Positions 26,920 through 35,408 of a stretch of DNA of 64,000 bases are shown piece by piece. Every line of letters begins with the position of its first letter. The first letter of the stretch is position 1. Origin of the DNA: Pukyongia salina (lineage in GTDB: Bacteria > Bacteroidota > Bacteroidia > Flavobacteriales > Flavobacteriaceae); assembly GCF_002966125.1 (NCBI RefSeq), contig NZ_CP027062.1, positions 2,714,501 to 2,778,500 on the forward strand, written 5' to 3'. Both the position numbers and the translations under genes were made by a program. Under the pieces are notes generated by a model, which worked only from the letters and a program-made list of their open reading frames with translations, was not told the DNA's origin and did not search any database.

Positions 26920-27420
26920 CTATTTCGAAGCCGTAAGATGATATAGTGCAACAGCGGCGGCCTGGGCAACATTAATGCTACTGTTCTCACCAAAGAGTTC
27001 GATATGATAGGATTTATCTGTTAGCTTTAAAATGGGTTCCGAAACACCATGAGCTTCATTTCCAAGGACTATCGCAAGTTTATCGGTGCCATTCCATTGA
27101 AGATCATGCAGTGGTTTACTGTTATTAGTTATCTCCAGGGCCGCAATAATAAATCCTTTTCCTCTCAGGTTATTAATAGTCTCGTTGAGATCGTGACTCT
27201 GTGAATGATTTACTTTTCTATGTGTATCTCGAGCAGTCTTTTTTAACCGTCCCGAATCGAATTCAATTTCTGAATTTCCAAAAATAATCTCTCTTACCCC
27301 AAATGCTTCTGCAATCCGAAAAAGTGATCCAATATTCGCAGGACCTTTAACCCCGTCACAGATCAATACGATTGGAAATTCGCGCTTTATAAATGGAGTG
27401 GATGAATGAGTGAGTTGCAA
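26920..27420 (-). CDS. SpoU/TrmH-family RNA 2'-O-methyltransferase
   Basis: This 166-residue SPOUT protein has the three TrmH motifs: motif 1 in GPANIGSLFRIAEAFGV, motif 2 in LAIVLGNEAHGVSEPIL and motif 3 in SSINVAQAAAVALYH. These form the knotted SAM site, and family members methylate ribose 2'-OH of tRNA or rRNA. At 166 residues it is a minimal catalytic domain without an N-terminal substrate-binding domain. The start is TTG at 27420; no ATG exists in the N-terminal part, and stop codon TAA lies two codons further upstream. It begins six bases after the DUF4159 gene's stop. Confidence 0.85.
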   Translation of the reverse strand: MQLTHSSTPFIKREFPIVLICDGVKGPANIGSLFRIAEAFGVREIIFGNSEIEFDSGRLKKTARDTHRKVNHSQSHDLNETINNLRGKGFIIAALEITNNSKPLHDLQWNGTDKLAIVLGNEAHGVSEPILKLTDKSYHIELFGENSSINVAQAAAVALYHLTASK

Positions 27421-27426
27421 AACAGA

Positions 27427-28071
27427 TTAATTTTCGAAAGCATATTTCACAATATTCGCTCCCATACGCAGGGCTTTCAGTCTTACTTCCTCAGGGTCGT
27501 TATGAATTTCCGGGTTTTCCCAACCATCCCCCAAGTCACTTTCGAAGGTATAAAGCAGGATCAATCTTCCTTCATGAGTGATACCAAAAGCTTGTGGTCT
27601 GCCACTATCATGTTCATGGATTTTGGGTAAACCTTCAGGAAACTTATAGTTGTAGGCGAAGATTGGATGATCCCCCGGCAATTCCTTTAATTCTTTATCA
27701 GGAAATATTTTCACCAGTTCCTTTCTCAAATACTCATCCATCCCGTAATTATCATCAATGTGTAAAAAGCCTCCACTCAATAAATAGTTCCGCAAATTAA
27801 GAGCTTCTTCATTTGTGAAAAATACGTTGCCATGGCCTGTCATGTGCACGAAGGGAAAATTGAAGATATCTATACTGCCAGGTGCCACAGTCTCTGTGCT
27901 CATACTTATGGCAGTATCGATCTGCTCATTACAGAACTTTGCCAGGTTAGGTAGGGCAGTAGGATTACTATACCAGTCGCCCCCGCCTCCATACTTTAAC
28001 ACAGCTATCTGCTGAGCGTTTAACTGGCTAACACCAATTATAATGAGAATGAATATTAATTTAAACCGCAT
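27427..28071 (-). CDS. DUF4159 secreted protein
   Basis: This 214-residue protein has a signal peptide (MRFKLIFILIIIGVSQLNAQ). It carries the DUF4159 pattern: YGGGGDWYSNPTALPNLAKF, FVHMTGHGNVFF, LLSGGFLHIDDNYGMDEYL, LPGDHPIFAYNY and YTFESDLGDGWE. The fold resembles a glutamine-amidotransferase-like (ThuA) hydrolase, but no function is established for the family. It is conserved next to envelope or gas-vesicle-like AAA/MoxR operons in some Bacteroidota, but here it sits in an RNA-modification cluster. Start ATG 28071. Confidence 0.85.
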   Translation of the reverse strand: MRFKLIFILIIIGVSQLNAQQIAVLKYGGGGDWYSNPTALPNLAKFCNEQIDTAISMSTETVAPGSIDIFNFPFVHMTGHGNVFFTNEEALNLRNYLLSGGFLHIDDNYGMDEYLRKELVKIFPDKELKELPGDHPIFAYNYKFPEGLPKIHEHDSGRPQAFGITHEGRLILLYTFESDLGDGWENPEIHNDPEEVRLKALRMGANIVKYAFEN

Positions 28072-28116
28072 TCATCAAATTTACAGTTTTCAATCCTCAC
28101 AAATAATAATACAGTC

Positions 28117-28278
28117 TTAAATTTTCTTGAACATTCGTCCAAAAACGGTTCCCATAAACCGCTCCCATTCAGTTTTGGTATTAACAGGTGATTTTTCGAG
28201 GATTTTGTCTGAATTTTCTTCGGAATCAGGTGGTACGCTCAAGTCACCCTTTACAGGTTTAGTTGCTTTTGCATTCAT
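28117..28278 (-). CDS. Small conserved-looking cytoplasmic protein (53 aa)
   Basis: The product has a Pro/Lys/Glu-rich N-terminus with the phrase TKPVKGDLSVPPD and a basic, aromatic C-terminus (EWERFMGTVFGRMFKKI). The composition looks like a genuine small protein rather than random frame use, and it has the orientation of its neighbours. Start ATG 28278; an upstream start at 28317 is less likely. The function is unknown. Confidence 0.4.
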   Translation of the reverse strand: MNAKATKPVKGDLSVPPDSEENSDKILEKSPVNTKTEWERFMGTVFGRMFKKI

Positions 28279-28413
28279 AGCTAAGATGTTAGGTTTAGTG
28301 AAGGGGAGGTAATACAAGCGAATAGAAGCCTAAAAGTACATTAATTTAAAATAGAATCGAAAGTGAATTGGTGAAATTTCTATCTCAAGACATAGATATT
28401 ACATCTAGCAGGT

Positions 28414-29130
28414 TCAGGTGGTGGTTTGATTCATGAATGCAACACTATGACATGCAACCAGAGCTGCAGTTTCGGTTCTTAACCTAGTGGTCCCAAGATG
28501 TATTTCGGTGAATCCATGTTCTATTGCCTGTTCTATTTCGTTTGATGAGAAATCGCCTTCCGGACCTATTAAAATCGTTACAGGCTCATGGGGTACGACA
28601 ACATCCTTTAATGATCTTTTTTCCGAATTTTCACAATGAGCTATACATTTAATTCCTTCCTTGGGTCTAATAGCCAAGAACTCGCGAAGGGTGATAGCAG
28701 GATTAAGAATAGGCAGCCAGGCCTTCAGGGATTGTTTCATCGCACTTTGAAGAATCCGCTCGTAACGGTCTGCTTTGATCACTTTTCGCTCACTGTGATC
28801 GCAAATGATCGGTGTTATCTCACTTACACCTATTTCTGTCGCTTTCTCTAAAAACCATTCGTAACGGTCGTTTAATTTGGTTGGGGCCACGGCGAGATGC
28901 AAATGATAGGGTAGTGGGGCTATCTTTTCAGTAGAAATAATTTCGGCAACTGCCTTTTTTACGTCAACTATGGTTAGTGCCGCTTCAACCATTAAACCTT
29001 GTCCATTGGTTACATTTAATCTATCACCGGCATTAAATCGTAATACTTTGAAAATATGCCTACTTTCATCCTTATCGAAAATGATCGATGTGGATGTATC
29101 GGAAAGGTTTGCATTATAAAATAACTGCAT
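28414..29130 (-). CDS. rsmE: 16S rRNA m3U1498 methyltransferase
   Basis: This 238-residue RsmE/SPOUT methyltransferase has an N-terminal PUA-like domain (1-70; LFYNANLSDTSTSIIFDKDE, HIFKVLRFNAGDRL) and a C-terminal knot with KATEIGVSEITPIICDHSER, VTILIGPEGDFSSNEIE and LGTTRLRTETAAL. The last two are the signature SAM-binding loops. It methylates N3 of U1498 in 16S rRNA. The start ATG overlaps the TfoX stop by one base (TGATG), placing it third in a tightly coupled tsaD-tfoX-rsmE operon. Confidence 0.95.
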   Translation of the reverse strand: MQLFYNANLSDTSTSIIFDKDESRHIFKVLRFNAGDRLNVTNGQGLMVEAALTIVDVKKAVAEIISTEKIAPLPYHLHLAVAPTKLNDRYEWFLEKATEIGVSEITPIICDHSERKVIKADRYERILQSAMKQSLKAWLPILNPAITLREFLAIRPKEGIKCIAHCENSEKRSLKDVVVPHEPVTILIGPEGDFSSNEIEQAIEHGFTEIHLGTTRLRTETAALVACHSVAFMNQTTT

Positions 29131-29465
29131 CAGGATTCGGTTTTCGATTTAGCATGTGCGATTCCATACTCTGTCCAATATTGCAGTTTTTCTTCCGTGT
29201 CGAAACCTTTTTCAGAAACAAAAATAAATTCCTTTATTGGCTTTCCCGTAAAATCCATGGGCGTTACATGCTGCATCTTTAACACCTTTTCCATGTGTTC
29301 AGAAAGCACACGGACCATTAATCGCTGTTTGGTTTCTCCCACGCACATCTTGCCTTTATATAAAAAGCAAGAGCCGCCAAACATCTTTTTTTCGGTGATA
29401 TGGTCACTCCAGGGGTTTAAACTTACCCGTATCCGCTGCACTATATTTCTACTAGTTTCGTCCAT
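29130..29465 (-). CDS. TfoX N-terminal-domain protein
   Basis: This 111-residue protein matches the TfoX/Sxy N-terminal domain: EKKMFGGSCFLYKGKMCVGE, LMVRVLSEHMEKVL, TPMDFTGKPIKEFIFV. Full-length TfoX/Sxy controls competence in gamma-proteobacteria, but isolated N-terminal domains are widespread and of unknown role, so competence control is not implied here. Start and stop overlap its neighbours by one base each (TAATG with tsaD, TGATG with rsmE), giving strict translational coupling. Confidence 0.85.
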   Translation of the reverse strand: MDETSRNIVQRIRVSLNPWSDHITEKKMFGGSCFLYKGKMCVGETKQRLMVRVLSEHMEKVLKMQHVTPMDFTGKPIKEFIFVSEKGFDTEEKLQYWTEYGIAHAKSKTES

Positions 29466-30487
29466 TAAAATTTCATTCGCGCCTGAGATACTATATCCGG
29501 TGAAGAGAACATTTGCTGCTTGTATTTCAATTCACCTACCATAGCGATCATAGCCGCATTATCGGTACAATATTCAAATTTAGGGATATAGGTCTTCCAT
29601 CCATAAGACTTTTCGGCATCATTTAAAGCTTTTCGTATCCCACTGTTAGCCGAGACTCCTCCACCTATGGCAATCTCTTTAATTCCTGTTTTCTTTACTG
29701 CATTTTTTAATTTGTCCATTAGATAGTCCACGATAGTGGCCTGTATGCTTGCACAAATATCATTACGGTTCTTTTCTATAAACTCTGGATCAGCACCGGT
29801 TTCCCTTTCGATAAAATATAAAACTGAAGTTTTCAATCCACTAAAACTGAATTCCAGGGGGCCTACCTTGGGTTTAGGAAATGGAAAGCGATCCGGATCA
29901 CCTAGTTGAGCGTATTTGTCTATTAGAGGCCCGCCGGGATATGGCAGGCCAAGGATCTTAGCAGATTTATCGAAAGCCTCACCTACGGCATCGTCTAATG
30001 TTTCGCCTATGATCTCCATCTCAAAATAGTCTGTCACTTTTACTAATTGAGTATGACCACCGCTAATGGTTAACGCCAGAAAAGGGAAATTGGGTGCGGC
30101 CTGTTCTTCTGTTTTAATAAAATGCGCCAAAATGTGCGCCTGCATGTGGTTTACACCTATTAAGGGAATATTCAGACCCAGGGCAAACGACTTGGAAAAT
30201 GAGGCTCCAACCAACAGTGATCCCATTAGTCCGGGACCCTGTGTAAAAGCTATGGCGCTTACGTCTTTTTTATCGATATTTGCTTTGCGCAGTGCCTCAT
30301 GAACGACCGGGACAATATTTTGCTGATGGGCACGTGAGGCAAGTTCGGGGACAACTCCTCCGTAGGCCTCGTGAATTTTCTGTGTTGCCACAACATTAGA
30401 TAAAACCACGCCGTTGTTAATAACAGCAGCAGCAGTGTCATCGCAGGACGATTCTATGCCAAGAATATAAATGTTTTTGTCTTCCAA
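29465..30487 (-). CDS. tsaD: tRNA N6-threonylcarbamoyladenosine synthase subunit TsaD
   Basis: This 340-residue protein has the ASKHA fold and contains ILGIESSCDDTAAAV, the metal-binding HMQAH motif in GVNHMQAHILAHF, SGGHTQLV, GGPLIDKYA, the catalytic-loop region LEFSFSGLKTSV and IAIGGGVSANSGIR. TsaD transfers threonylcarbamoyl to A37 of ANN-decoding tRNAs together with TsaB and TsaE. The start is TTG at 30487; the only alternatives before the upstream stop are ATT and similar codons. It heads the tsaD-tfoX-rsmE operon and diverges from tamB across less than 50 bases. Confidence 0.95.
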   Translation of the reverse strand: MEDKNIYILGIESSCDDTAAAVINNGVVLSNVVATQKIHEAYGGVVPELASRAHQQNIVPVVHEALRKANIDKKDVSAIAFTQGPGLMGSLLVGASFSKSFALGLNIPLIGVNHMQAHILAHFIKTEEQAAPNFPFLALTISGGHTQLVKVTDYFEMEIIGETLDDAVGEAFDKSAKILGLPYPGGPLIDKYAQLGDPDRFPFPKPKVGPLEFSFSGLKTSVLYFIERETGADPEFIEKNRNDICASIQATIVDYLMDKLKNAVKKTGIKEIAIGGGVSANSGIRKALNDAEKSYGWKTYIPKFEYCTDNAAMIAMVGELKYKQQMFSSPDIVSQARMKF

Positions 30488-30532
30488 AATAAGGCACGTT
30501 TATTGGGAGTAAAATTAAAACTTTAAAAGCGT

Positions 30533-33500
30533 ATCAAAAAACTCCGGAAAATAATACTTCGCACCTTTGCAATCATAGTATTGCTGCTGTTGCTTATTGT
30601 GATCATTCTATCCATTCCGGCTGTTCAGACCAGGATCGCTAAAAAGGTAACGGAGAATCTCAATGAAACCTATGGAACTGATATCACTATACAACGCCTT
30701 GGTCTTAACTGGAAGGGCGAGGTAGATATACGCGAGGTATATATCGCCGATCACCATAAAGATACGCTCATTTATGCAAAGCAATTGCAAACCAACATTC
30801 TAAGCCTTCCTAATATTTTAAAAGGAAAACTTGAATTTGGTGAAGTAGCACTTATTAATTCAAAGTTATATGTAAAGACGTACCTGGGTGAAACTGATGA
30901 TAACCTGTATATTTTTACTGAAAAATTCAACACGGGCCCTCCTAGTGAGGAACCTTTCTTTTTGTTGGGGAACGATGTAATGATGGTAAACAGCGACATC
31001 AAGATATCCGATGAGAACCTGGATGTCCCTGAAATTATTAAACTGCAAAAAATTAATCTGAAAGCCAAAGATTTTGAGATCAACGGCCCGGACATAGACG
31101 CAGATATTCTCTCATTGTCCATGTTAAGTGATTTCGGACTTATGATAGAAAATCTATCGGCAGACTTCTCATATTCCCCTGAAGAAATGCGATTCCTGGA
31201 CCTCACTCTAGATACCGGTCAATCGTTGCTGAAAGGAAATGTGGAATTGGATTATTCTAAAAATGGGATGGCCGATTTTAAGAATAATGTGGTGATAACA
31301 GCTCAATTGGATAATTCTACTATTGCCACAAACGATCTGAACACATTTTATAATGAATTTGGACCGAGTCAAATTATCAATTTTAGTGGTAGCCTGGAGG
31401 GCATTTTGAATGATTTTAAACTTACAAACACCGATCTAAGTACCTCTAATTCTCGTATTAGAGGGAATTTTTACTTTAAAAACCTTTTTAATGAAGACGG
31501 GCTTTTTACCATCACCCTAAATGATCACCTGATCAATTCAGACTATTACGACCTGCGCCGTTTAATGCCACGCGTTTTAGGAGAAGTACTGCCCACTGAA
31601 TTAAAACCTTTAGGTAGTTTTACTTTTGCAGGAAATACAATTATTACCAGTAGTGAATTAAAAACAGATAGTAAATTAAACAGTAGGATAGGAAGCCTGG
31701 AAACAGCTTTCGAGATGGGAAATACAACCGATATAGAAAACGCCTACTACAAGGGAAGAGCGAAACTCACGAAATTCAATCTTGGAAAATTGGTGGGTAC
31801 TCAATCGATAGGAAATGTAACAGCAAACCTGTTATTTGATGGTCGCGGCTTTACCCAGGAAACTGTAGACACTCATCTAAACGGAAGCATTTCATCCTTC
31901 AATTTTGAAAACTACACCTATAAGGATATCAAGGTGGCCGGAAACCTAAAGAACCCGATCTTCGACGGAGACCTTATCATAAACGATCCTAATCTAAAAA
32001 TGGAGTTTAAAGGGCTTATAGATGTTTCTAAGGAATTCAATCAATATGATTTCGAAGCCGATGTGGAATATGCAGAACTCAACAAATTAAATCTTTTTAA
32101 ACGGGATAGTGTTTCGGTATTTGCCGGAAGGATCATCATGGATATGGACGGAACCACCGTAAACGATGCCGAAGGAACTATTGAGTTTGTACAAACCTTC
32201 TATCAAAATGAAGACGACGATTTCTTCTTCGATGATTTCCTTATCACTTCCTCATTCAATGGCCCGGTGAGAACCATAGATATTAAATCGCCTGATATTA
32301 TTACGGGAATGATAAAAGGGGAGTTTTTAATTGAAGATGTACCTGATCTCTTCAGGAACGGGGTTGGTAGTATCTATGCTAACTACATACCAAATGAAGT
32401 TACCGTTAATCAGTACATCGATTACGAATTCGAGGTTTATAATAAGCTGGTTGAGGTTTTCGTTCCTCAATTGAAATTTGGGGAAAATACAAGAGTGAGA
32501 GGATCTGTTGCCTCGAACGAATCTGAGTTCAAGTTGGATTTTCGTTCGCCTGAGATCCTGGTGTTCGACAACTACCTGGGGAAAGTAAATATACAGGTTG
32601 ATAATGATAACCCGCTTTTCAACACCTTTATTTCGATCGATTCTGTAGACACAGGCAAATACAAAGTTTCAGATATAAATGTGATCAATAAGACTTTACT
32701 GGATACCCTTTATATAAGATCTCGCTTTAAAGGAGGAAAAAAGAAAAAAGACCTCTTCAATTTTTCTCTTTATCATACCATAAACCCCGAAGGGAAATCT
32801 GTAGTGGGTGTTAAGAAATCGGACATCACATATAAGGATAATGTCTGGTTTGTAAACAAGGATAATAACAACTTGAATAAGATCACTTTCGATGATAATT
32901 TTAAGTTCATTAAAATAGACTCGCTGGTTTTAAATCACAACGACGAATTTATTCGATTCGCCGGTTCTGTGAGGGATACAACCTACAAGAATTTACAGCT
33001 TCAGTTTAAGAATGTTAACTTCGGAAATATTGTTCCGGATATCGATAGCCTGGACCTACAAGGCGTGGTGAACGGGAGACTTAATTTTCTTCAGAAAGGA
33101 GGTGCCTATTATCCAAACTCTACAGTAACCATAGACGATGTGGAGATAAACGACGTCGAATTTGGGGATCTAAGTCTGGATATTAGCGGAAATAAAGATC
33201 TTACACGTTATTCGATCAATACCACGCTAATAAATAATAATGTGAAATCTATATCGGCTGTTGGAACGATAGATGTTGCAACAGAGAATCCTCAGATCTC
33301 ATTGAATGTAGACCTCGATCGTTTTAATATGCACGCGTTTAGTCCTTTTGGCGGCGACGTGATCACCGATATTCGAGGTTTTATAAGCGGCAGCGCCAAG
33401 GTAGTGGGTAATTATAAATCGCCCGATATCCTGGGAAGGCTCCTACTTGTAGAAAGTGGCCTTAAGATCCCGTACCTCAATACCGATTTCAACCTATCGG

Positions 33501-34969
33501 AAAATACGCAGGTTATAGTTACTAAGAATAAATTCGATATAGGTAGAACGACCATTACCGATACTAAATATAACACCACTGGAACGTTAGTAGGTAATGC
33601 GACACACAGAAATTTCGGGGACTGGGCACTCAACCTCAATATAGAAACAGACAGATTGCTGGTACTGGATACTCCACCCGATGAAGATGCCTTGTATTAC
33701 GGAACAGCATTTATTAGTGGTACAGCAGACATAAAAGGACCGGCAGAGGAACTGGTTATAGACGTGGTGGCTACTACCGAAGAGGGAACCACATTTAAAA
33801 TACCTTTAAGCGATACAGAATCCATTGGGGATAATTCCTTTATAAAGTTCCTTTCACCAGAAGAAAAAGCTGCCCGAATTAGTGGGGAGACCTTTGTTTC
33901 TGAAGATGTAAAAGGACTTTCACTCAACTTCGAACTGGATATAAACGAAAATGCCGAAGTTGAAGTAGTGGTAGATCAGGTAAATAATTCGAGGCTTAAG
34001 GGGAGAGGAGCCGGAATTCTTCTCCTGGAGATCAATACCCTTGGAAAATTCAGGATGTGGGGAGATTTCCTCGTAATCGAAGGAACCTACGATTTCAGAT
34101 ATGGAGGATTGGTTCAGAAGACATTTACAGTAGAACCTGGTGGAAATATAACCTGGGATGGCAGTCCCGAACGTGCCAATCTCGACCTAACCGCCAAATA
34201 TACCACAAATGCTAATCCGTCAATTTTACTCGACAACCCATCGGTGAATAGCAAGATCCCGGTGGAAGTACTTATTAACCTGTCGGGCGAACTCATCCAA
34301 CCCGATATTAATTTCGAGATAGGATTCCCAAGAGCTTCTTCAATTGTTAGAAGTGAATTGGATTATAAACTTCAGAATAAAGAACAACGGGAAAAACAGG
34401 CCTTGTTCTTACTCGCTTCAAATTCGTTCGTGGGTGATAACTTACAGGGAAGCGGAGCCTTTTCAGGAACACTGGCCGAAAGTGTGGCAGGAATAGTAAA
34501 CGATATCTTTGCAGATCAGGACGGAAAATTTGCGGTAGGTTTGGATTATACTCCAGGGCAAAACTCGCCTAATCAATACATTAGTGACCAGGTTGGGATC
34601 ACACTATCTACCCAAATAAATGAACGTATTCTTATTAATGGAAAGGTAGGAGTACCGGTAGGTGGTGTGAACGAATCTGCAGTGGCCGGTGATATTGAGG
34701 TACAGTGGCTGGTGAATGAAGACGGCTCATTGCGTATAAACTTTTTCAACAGGCAGGCAGATATTCAATTCATAGGGGAGGACCAGATCTTCGAGCAAGG
34801 TGCAGGACTTTCTTATTCTGTGGATTTCGATACCTTCCGTGAGCTGGTAAATAAATTGTTCAATAGAAAACTTACCCTCGAATCGGAAAACGAGATTCCA
34901 GTAGTGCCGGATGACGATACAATTCCTGTGGATTTCAATCAGACTGCCATAAAGGAGAAGGAAAATTAA
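30533..34969 (+). CDS. tamB: TamB-like translocation and assembly module protein (DUF490)
   Basis: This giant protein of about 1478 residues has a single N-terminal membrane anchor and a long beta-helical AsmA/TamB body ending in the DUF490 domain (about 1050-1440; ADIKGPAEELVIDV, GTYDFRYGGLVQKTF, EQREKQALFLLASNS). TamB proteins bridge inner and outer membranes for lipid transport or outer-membrane protein insertion. The first standard start codon is TTG 30581, but the frame is open upstream to 30527. The segment from ATC 30533 reads KKLRKIILRTFAIIVL, the basic flank expected before the membrane helix. No ATG, GTG or TTG lies between 30527 and 30581. I propose an ATC start or a mutated ATG. 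Confidence 0.9.
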   Translation: MKKLRKIILRTFAIIVLLLLLIVIILSIPAVQTRIAKKVTENLNETYGTDITIQRLGLNWKGEVDIREVYIADHHKDTLIYAKQLQTNILSLPNILKGKLEFGEVALINSKLYVKTYLGETDDNLYIFTEKFNTGPPSEEPFFLLGNDVMMVNSDIKISDENLDVPEIIKLQKINLKAKDFEINGPDIDADILSLSMLSDFGLMIENLSADFSYSPEEMRFLDLTLDTGQSLLKGNVELDYSKNGMADFKNNVVITAQLDNSTIATNDLNTFYNEFGPSQIINFSGSLEGILNDFKLTNTDLSTSNSRIRGNFYFKNLFNEDGLFTITLNDHLINSDYYDLRRLMPRVLGEVLPTELKPLGSFTFAGNTIITSSELKTDSKLNSRIGSLETAFEMGNTTDIENAYYKGRAKLTKFNLGKLVGTQSIGNVTANLLFDGRGFTQETVDTHLNGSISSFNFENYTYKDIKVAGNLKNPIFDGDLIINDPNLKMEFKGLIDVSKEFNQYDFEADVEYAELNKLNLFKRDSVSVFAGRIIMDMDGTTVNDAEGTIEFVQTFYQNEDDDFFFDDFLITSSFNGPVRTIDIKSPDIITGMIKGEFLIEDVPDLFRNGVGSIYANYIPNEVTVNQYIDYEFEVYNKLVEVFVPQLKFGENTRVRGSVASNESEFKLDFRSPEILVFDNYLGKVNIQVDNDNPLFNTFISIDSVDTGKYKVSDINVINKTLLDTLYIRSRFKGGKKKKDLFNFSLYHTINPEGKSVVGVKKSDITYKDNVWFVNKDNNNLNKITFDDNFKFIKIDSLVLNHNDEFIRFAGSVRDTTYKNLQLQFKNVNFGNIVPDIDSLDLQGVVNGRLNFLQKGGAYYPNSTVTIDDVEINDVEFGDLSLDISGNKDLTRYSINTTLINNNVKSISAVGTIDVATENPQISLNVDLDRFNMHAFSPFGGDVITDIRGFISGSAKVVGNYKSPDILGRLLLVESGLKIPYLNTDFNLSENTQVIVTKNKFDIGRTTITDTKYNTTGTLVGNATHRNFGDWALNLNIETDRLLVLDTPPDEDALYYGTAFISGTADIKGPAEELVIDVVATTEEGTTFKIPLSDTESIGDNSFIKFLSPEEKAARISGETFVSEDVKGLSLNFELDINENAEVEVVVDQVNNSRLKGRGAGILLLEINTLGKFRMWGDFLVIEGTYDFRYGGLVQKTFTVEPGGNITWDGSPERANLDLTAKYTTNANPSILLDNPSVNSKIPVEVLINLSGELIQPDINFEIGFPRASSIVRSELDYKLQNKEQREKQALFLLASNSFVGDNLQGSGAFSGTLAESVAGIVNDIFADQDGKFAVGLDYTPGQNSPNQYISDQVGITLSTQINERILINGKVGVPVGGVNESAVAGDIEVQWLVNEDGSLRINFFNRQADIQFIGEDQIFEQGAGLSYSVDFDTFRELVNKLFNRKLTLESENEIPVVPDDDTIPVDFNQTAIKEKEN

Positions 34970-35346
34970 CGAGAGGCGATCATCGATATCTCCACATTTA
35001 CATACTTCGGAAGATTAGCTACTTCCACAGTTTCCCTTGCAGGCGCTGTTTCTTCTTTGAAATAGGTGGCGTATACTGTATTTATTTCAGCAAAATTTTT
35101 CATATCACTTATAAAAATGGAGGTTTTTAACACATTTTCGAAAGTCATATTCGCTGCTTCCAACACAGCTTTTAGATTTTCCATCACCAGTTCGGTCTCT
35201 TCAGAGATGGTGCCGGAGAATAACTTACCGGTAGCAGGGTTTATGGCAATCTGCCCCGAGGTAAAAAGCATATCACCCTTTAACACAGCCTGGTTATAAG
35301 GCCCAATTGGTGCCGGGGCTTTTGTAGTATGTATGATCTGTTTCAT
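34966..35346 (-). CDS. ridA: RidA-family enamine/imine deaminase
   Basis: This 126-residue YjgF/RidA protein contains the family motif around the substrate-binding Arg (EETAPARETVEVANLPKYV, ending with VNVEISMIA). It also has the N-terminal APAPIGPYNQAV and FTSGQIAINPATG. RidA hydrolyses reactive 2-aminoacrylate to pyruvate and ammonia. It converges with tamB, their stop codons overlapping by four bases, and is followed downstream by lptD on the same strand at a gap of about 60 bases upstream of its start. Start ATG 35346. Confidence 0.95.
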   Translation of the reverse strand: MKQIIHTTKAPAPIGPYNQAVLKGDMLFTSGQIAINPATGKLFSGTISEETELVMENLKAVLEAANMTFENVLKTSIFISDMKNFAEINTVYATYFKEETAPARETVEVANLPKYVNVEISMIASR

Positions 35347-35408
35347 TTTTCTGAATTTTTTCTGAATTTTTTAGAATTGTGAATCCTTTTCCGAAATTCA
35401 TTGTGGGA

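Noticed and set aside
30608-31206. Minus-strand ORFs within tamB
   Set aside because: They are antisense shadows of a long conserved frame and have no domain signatures.
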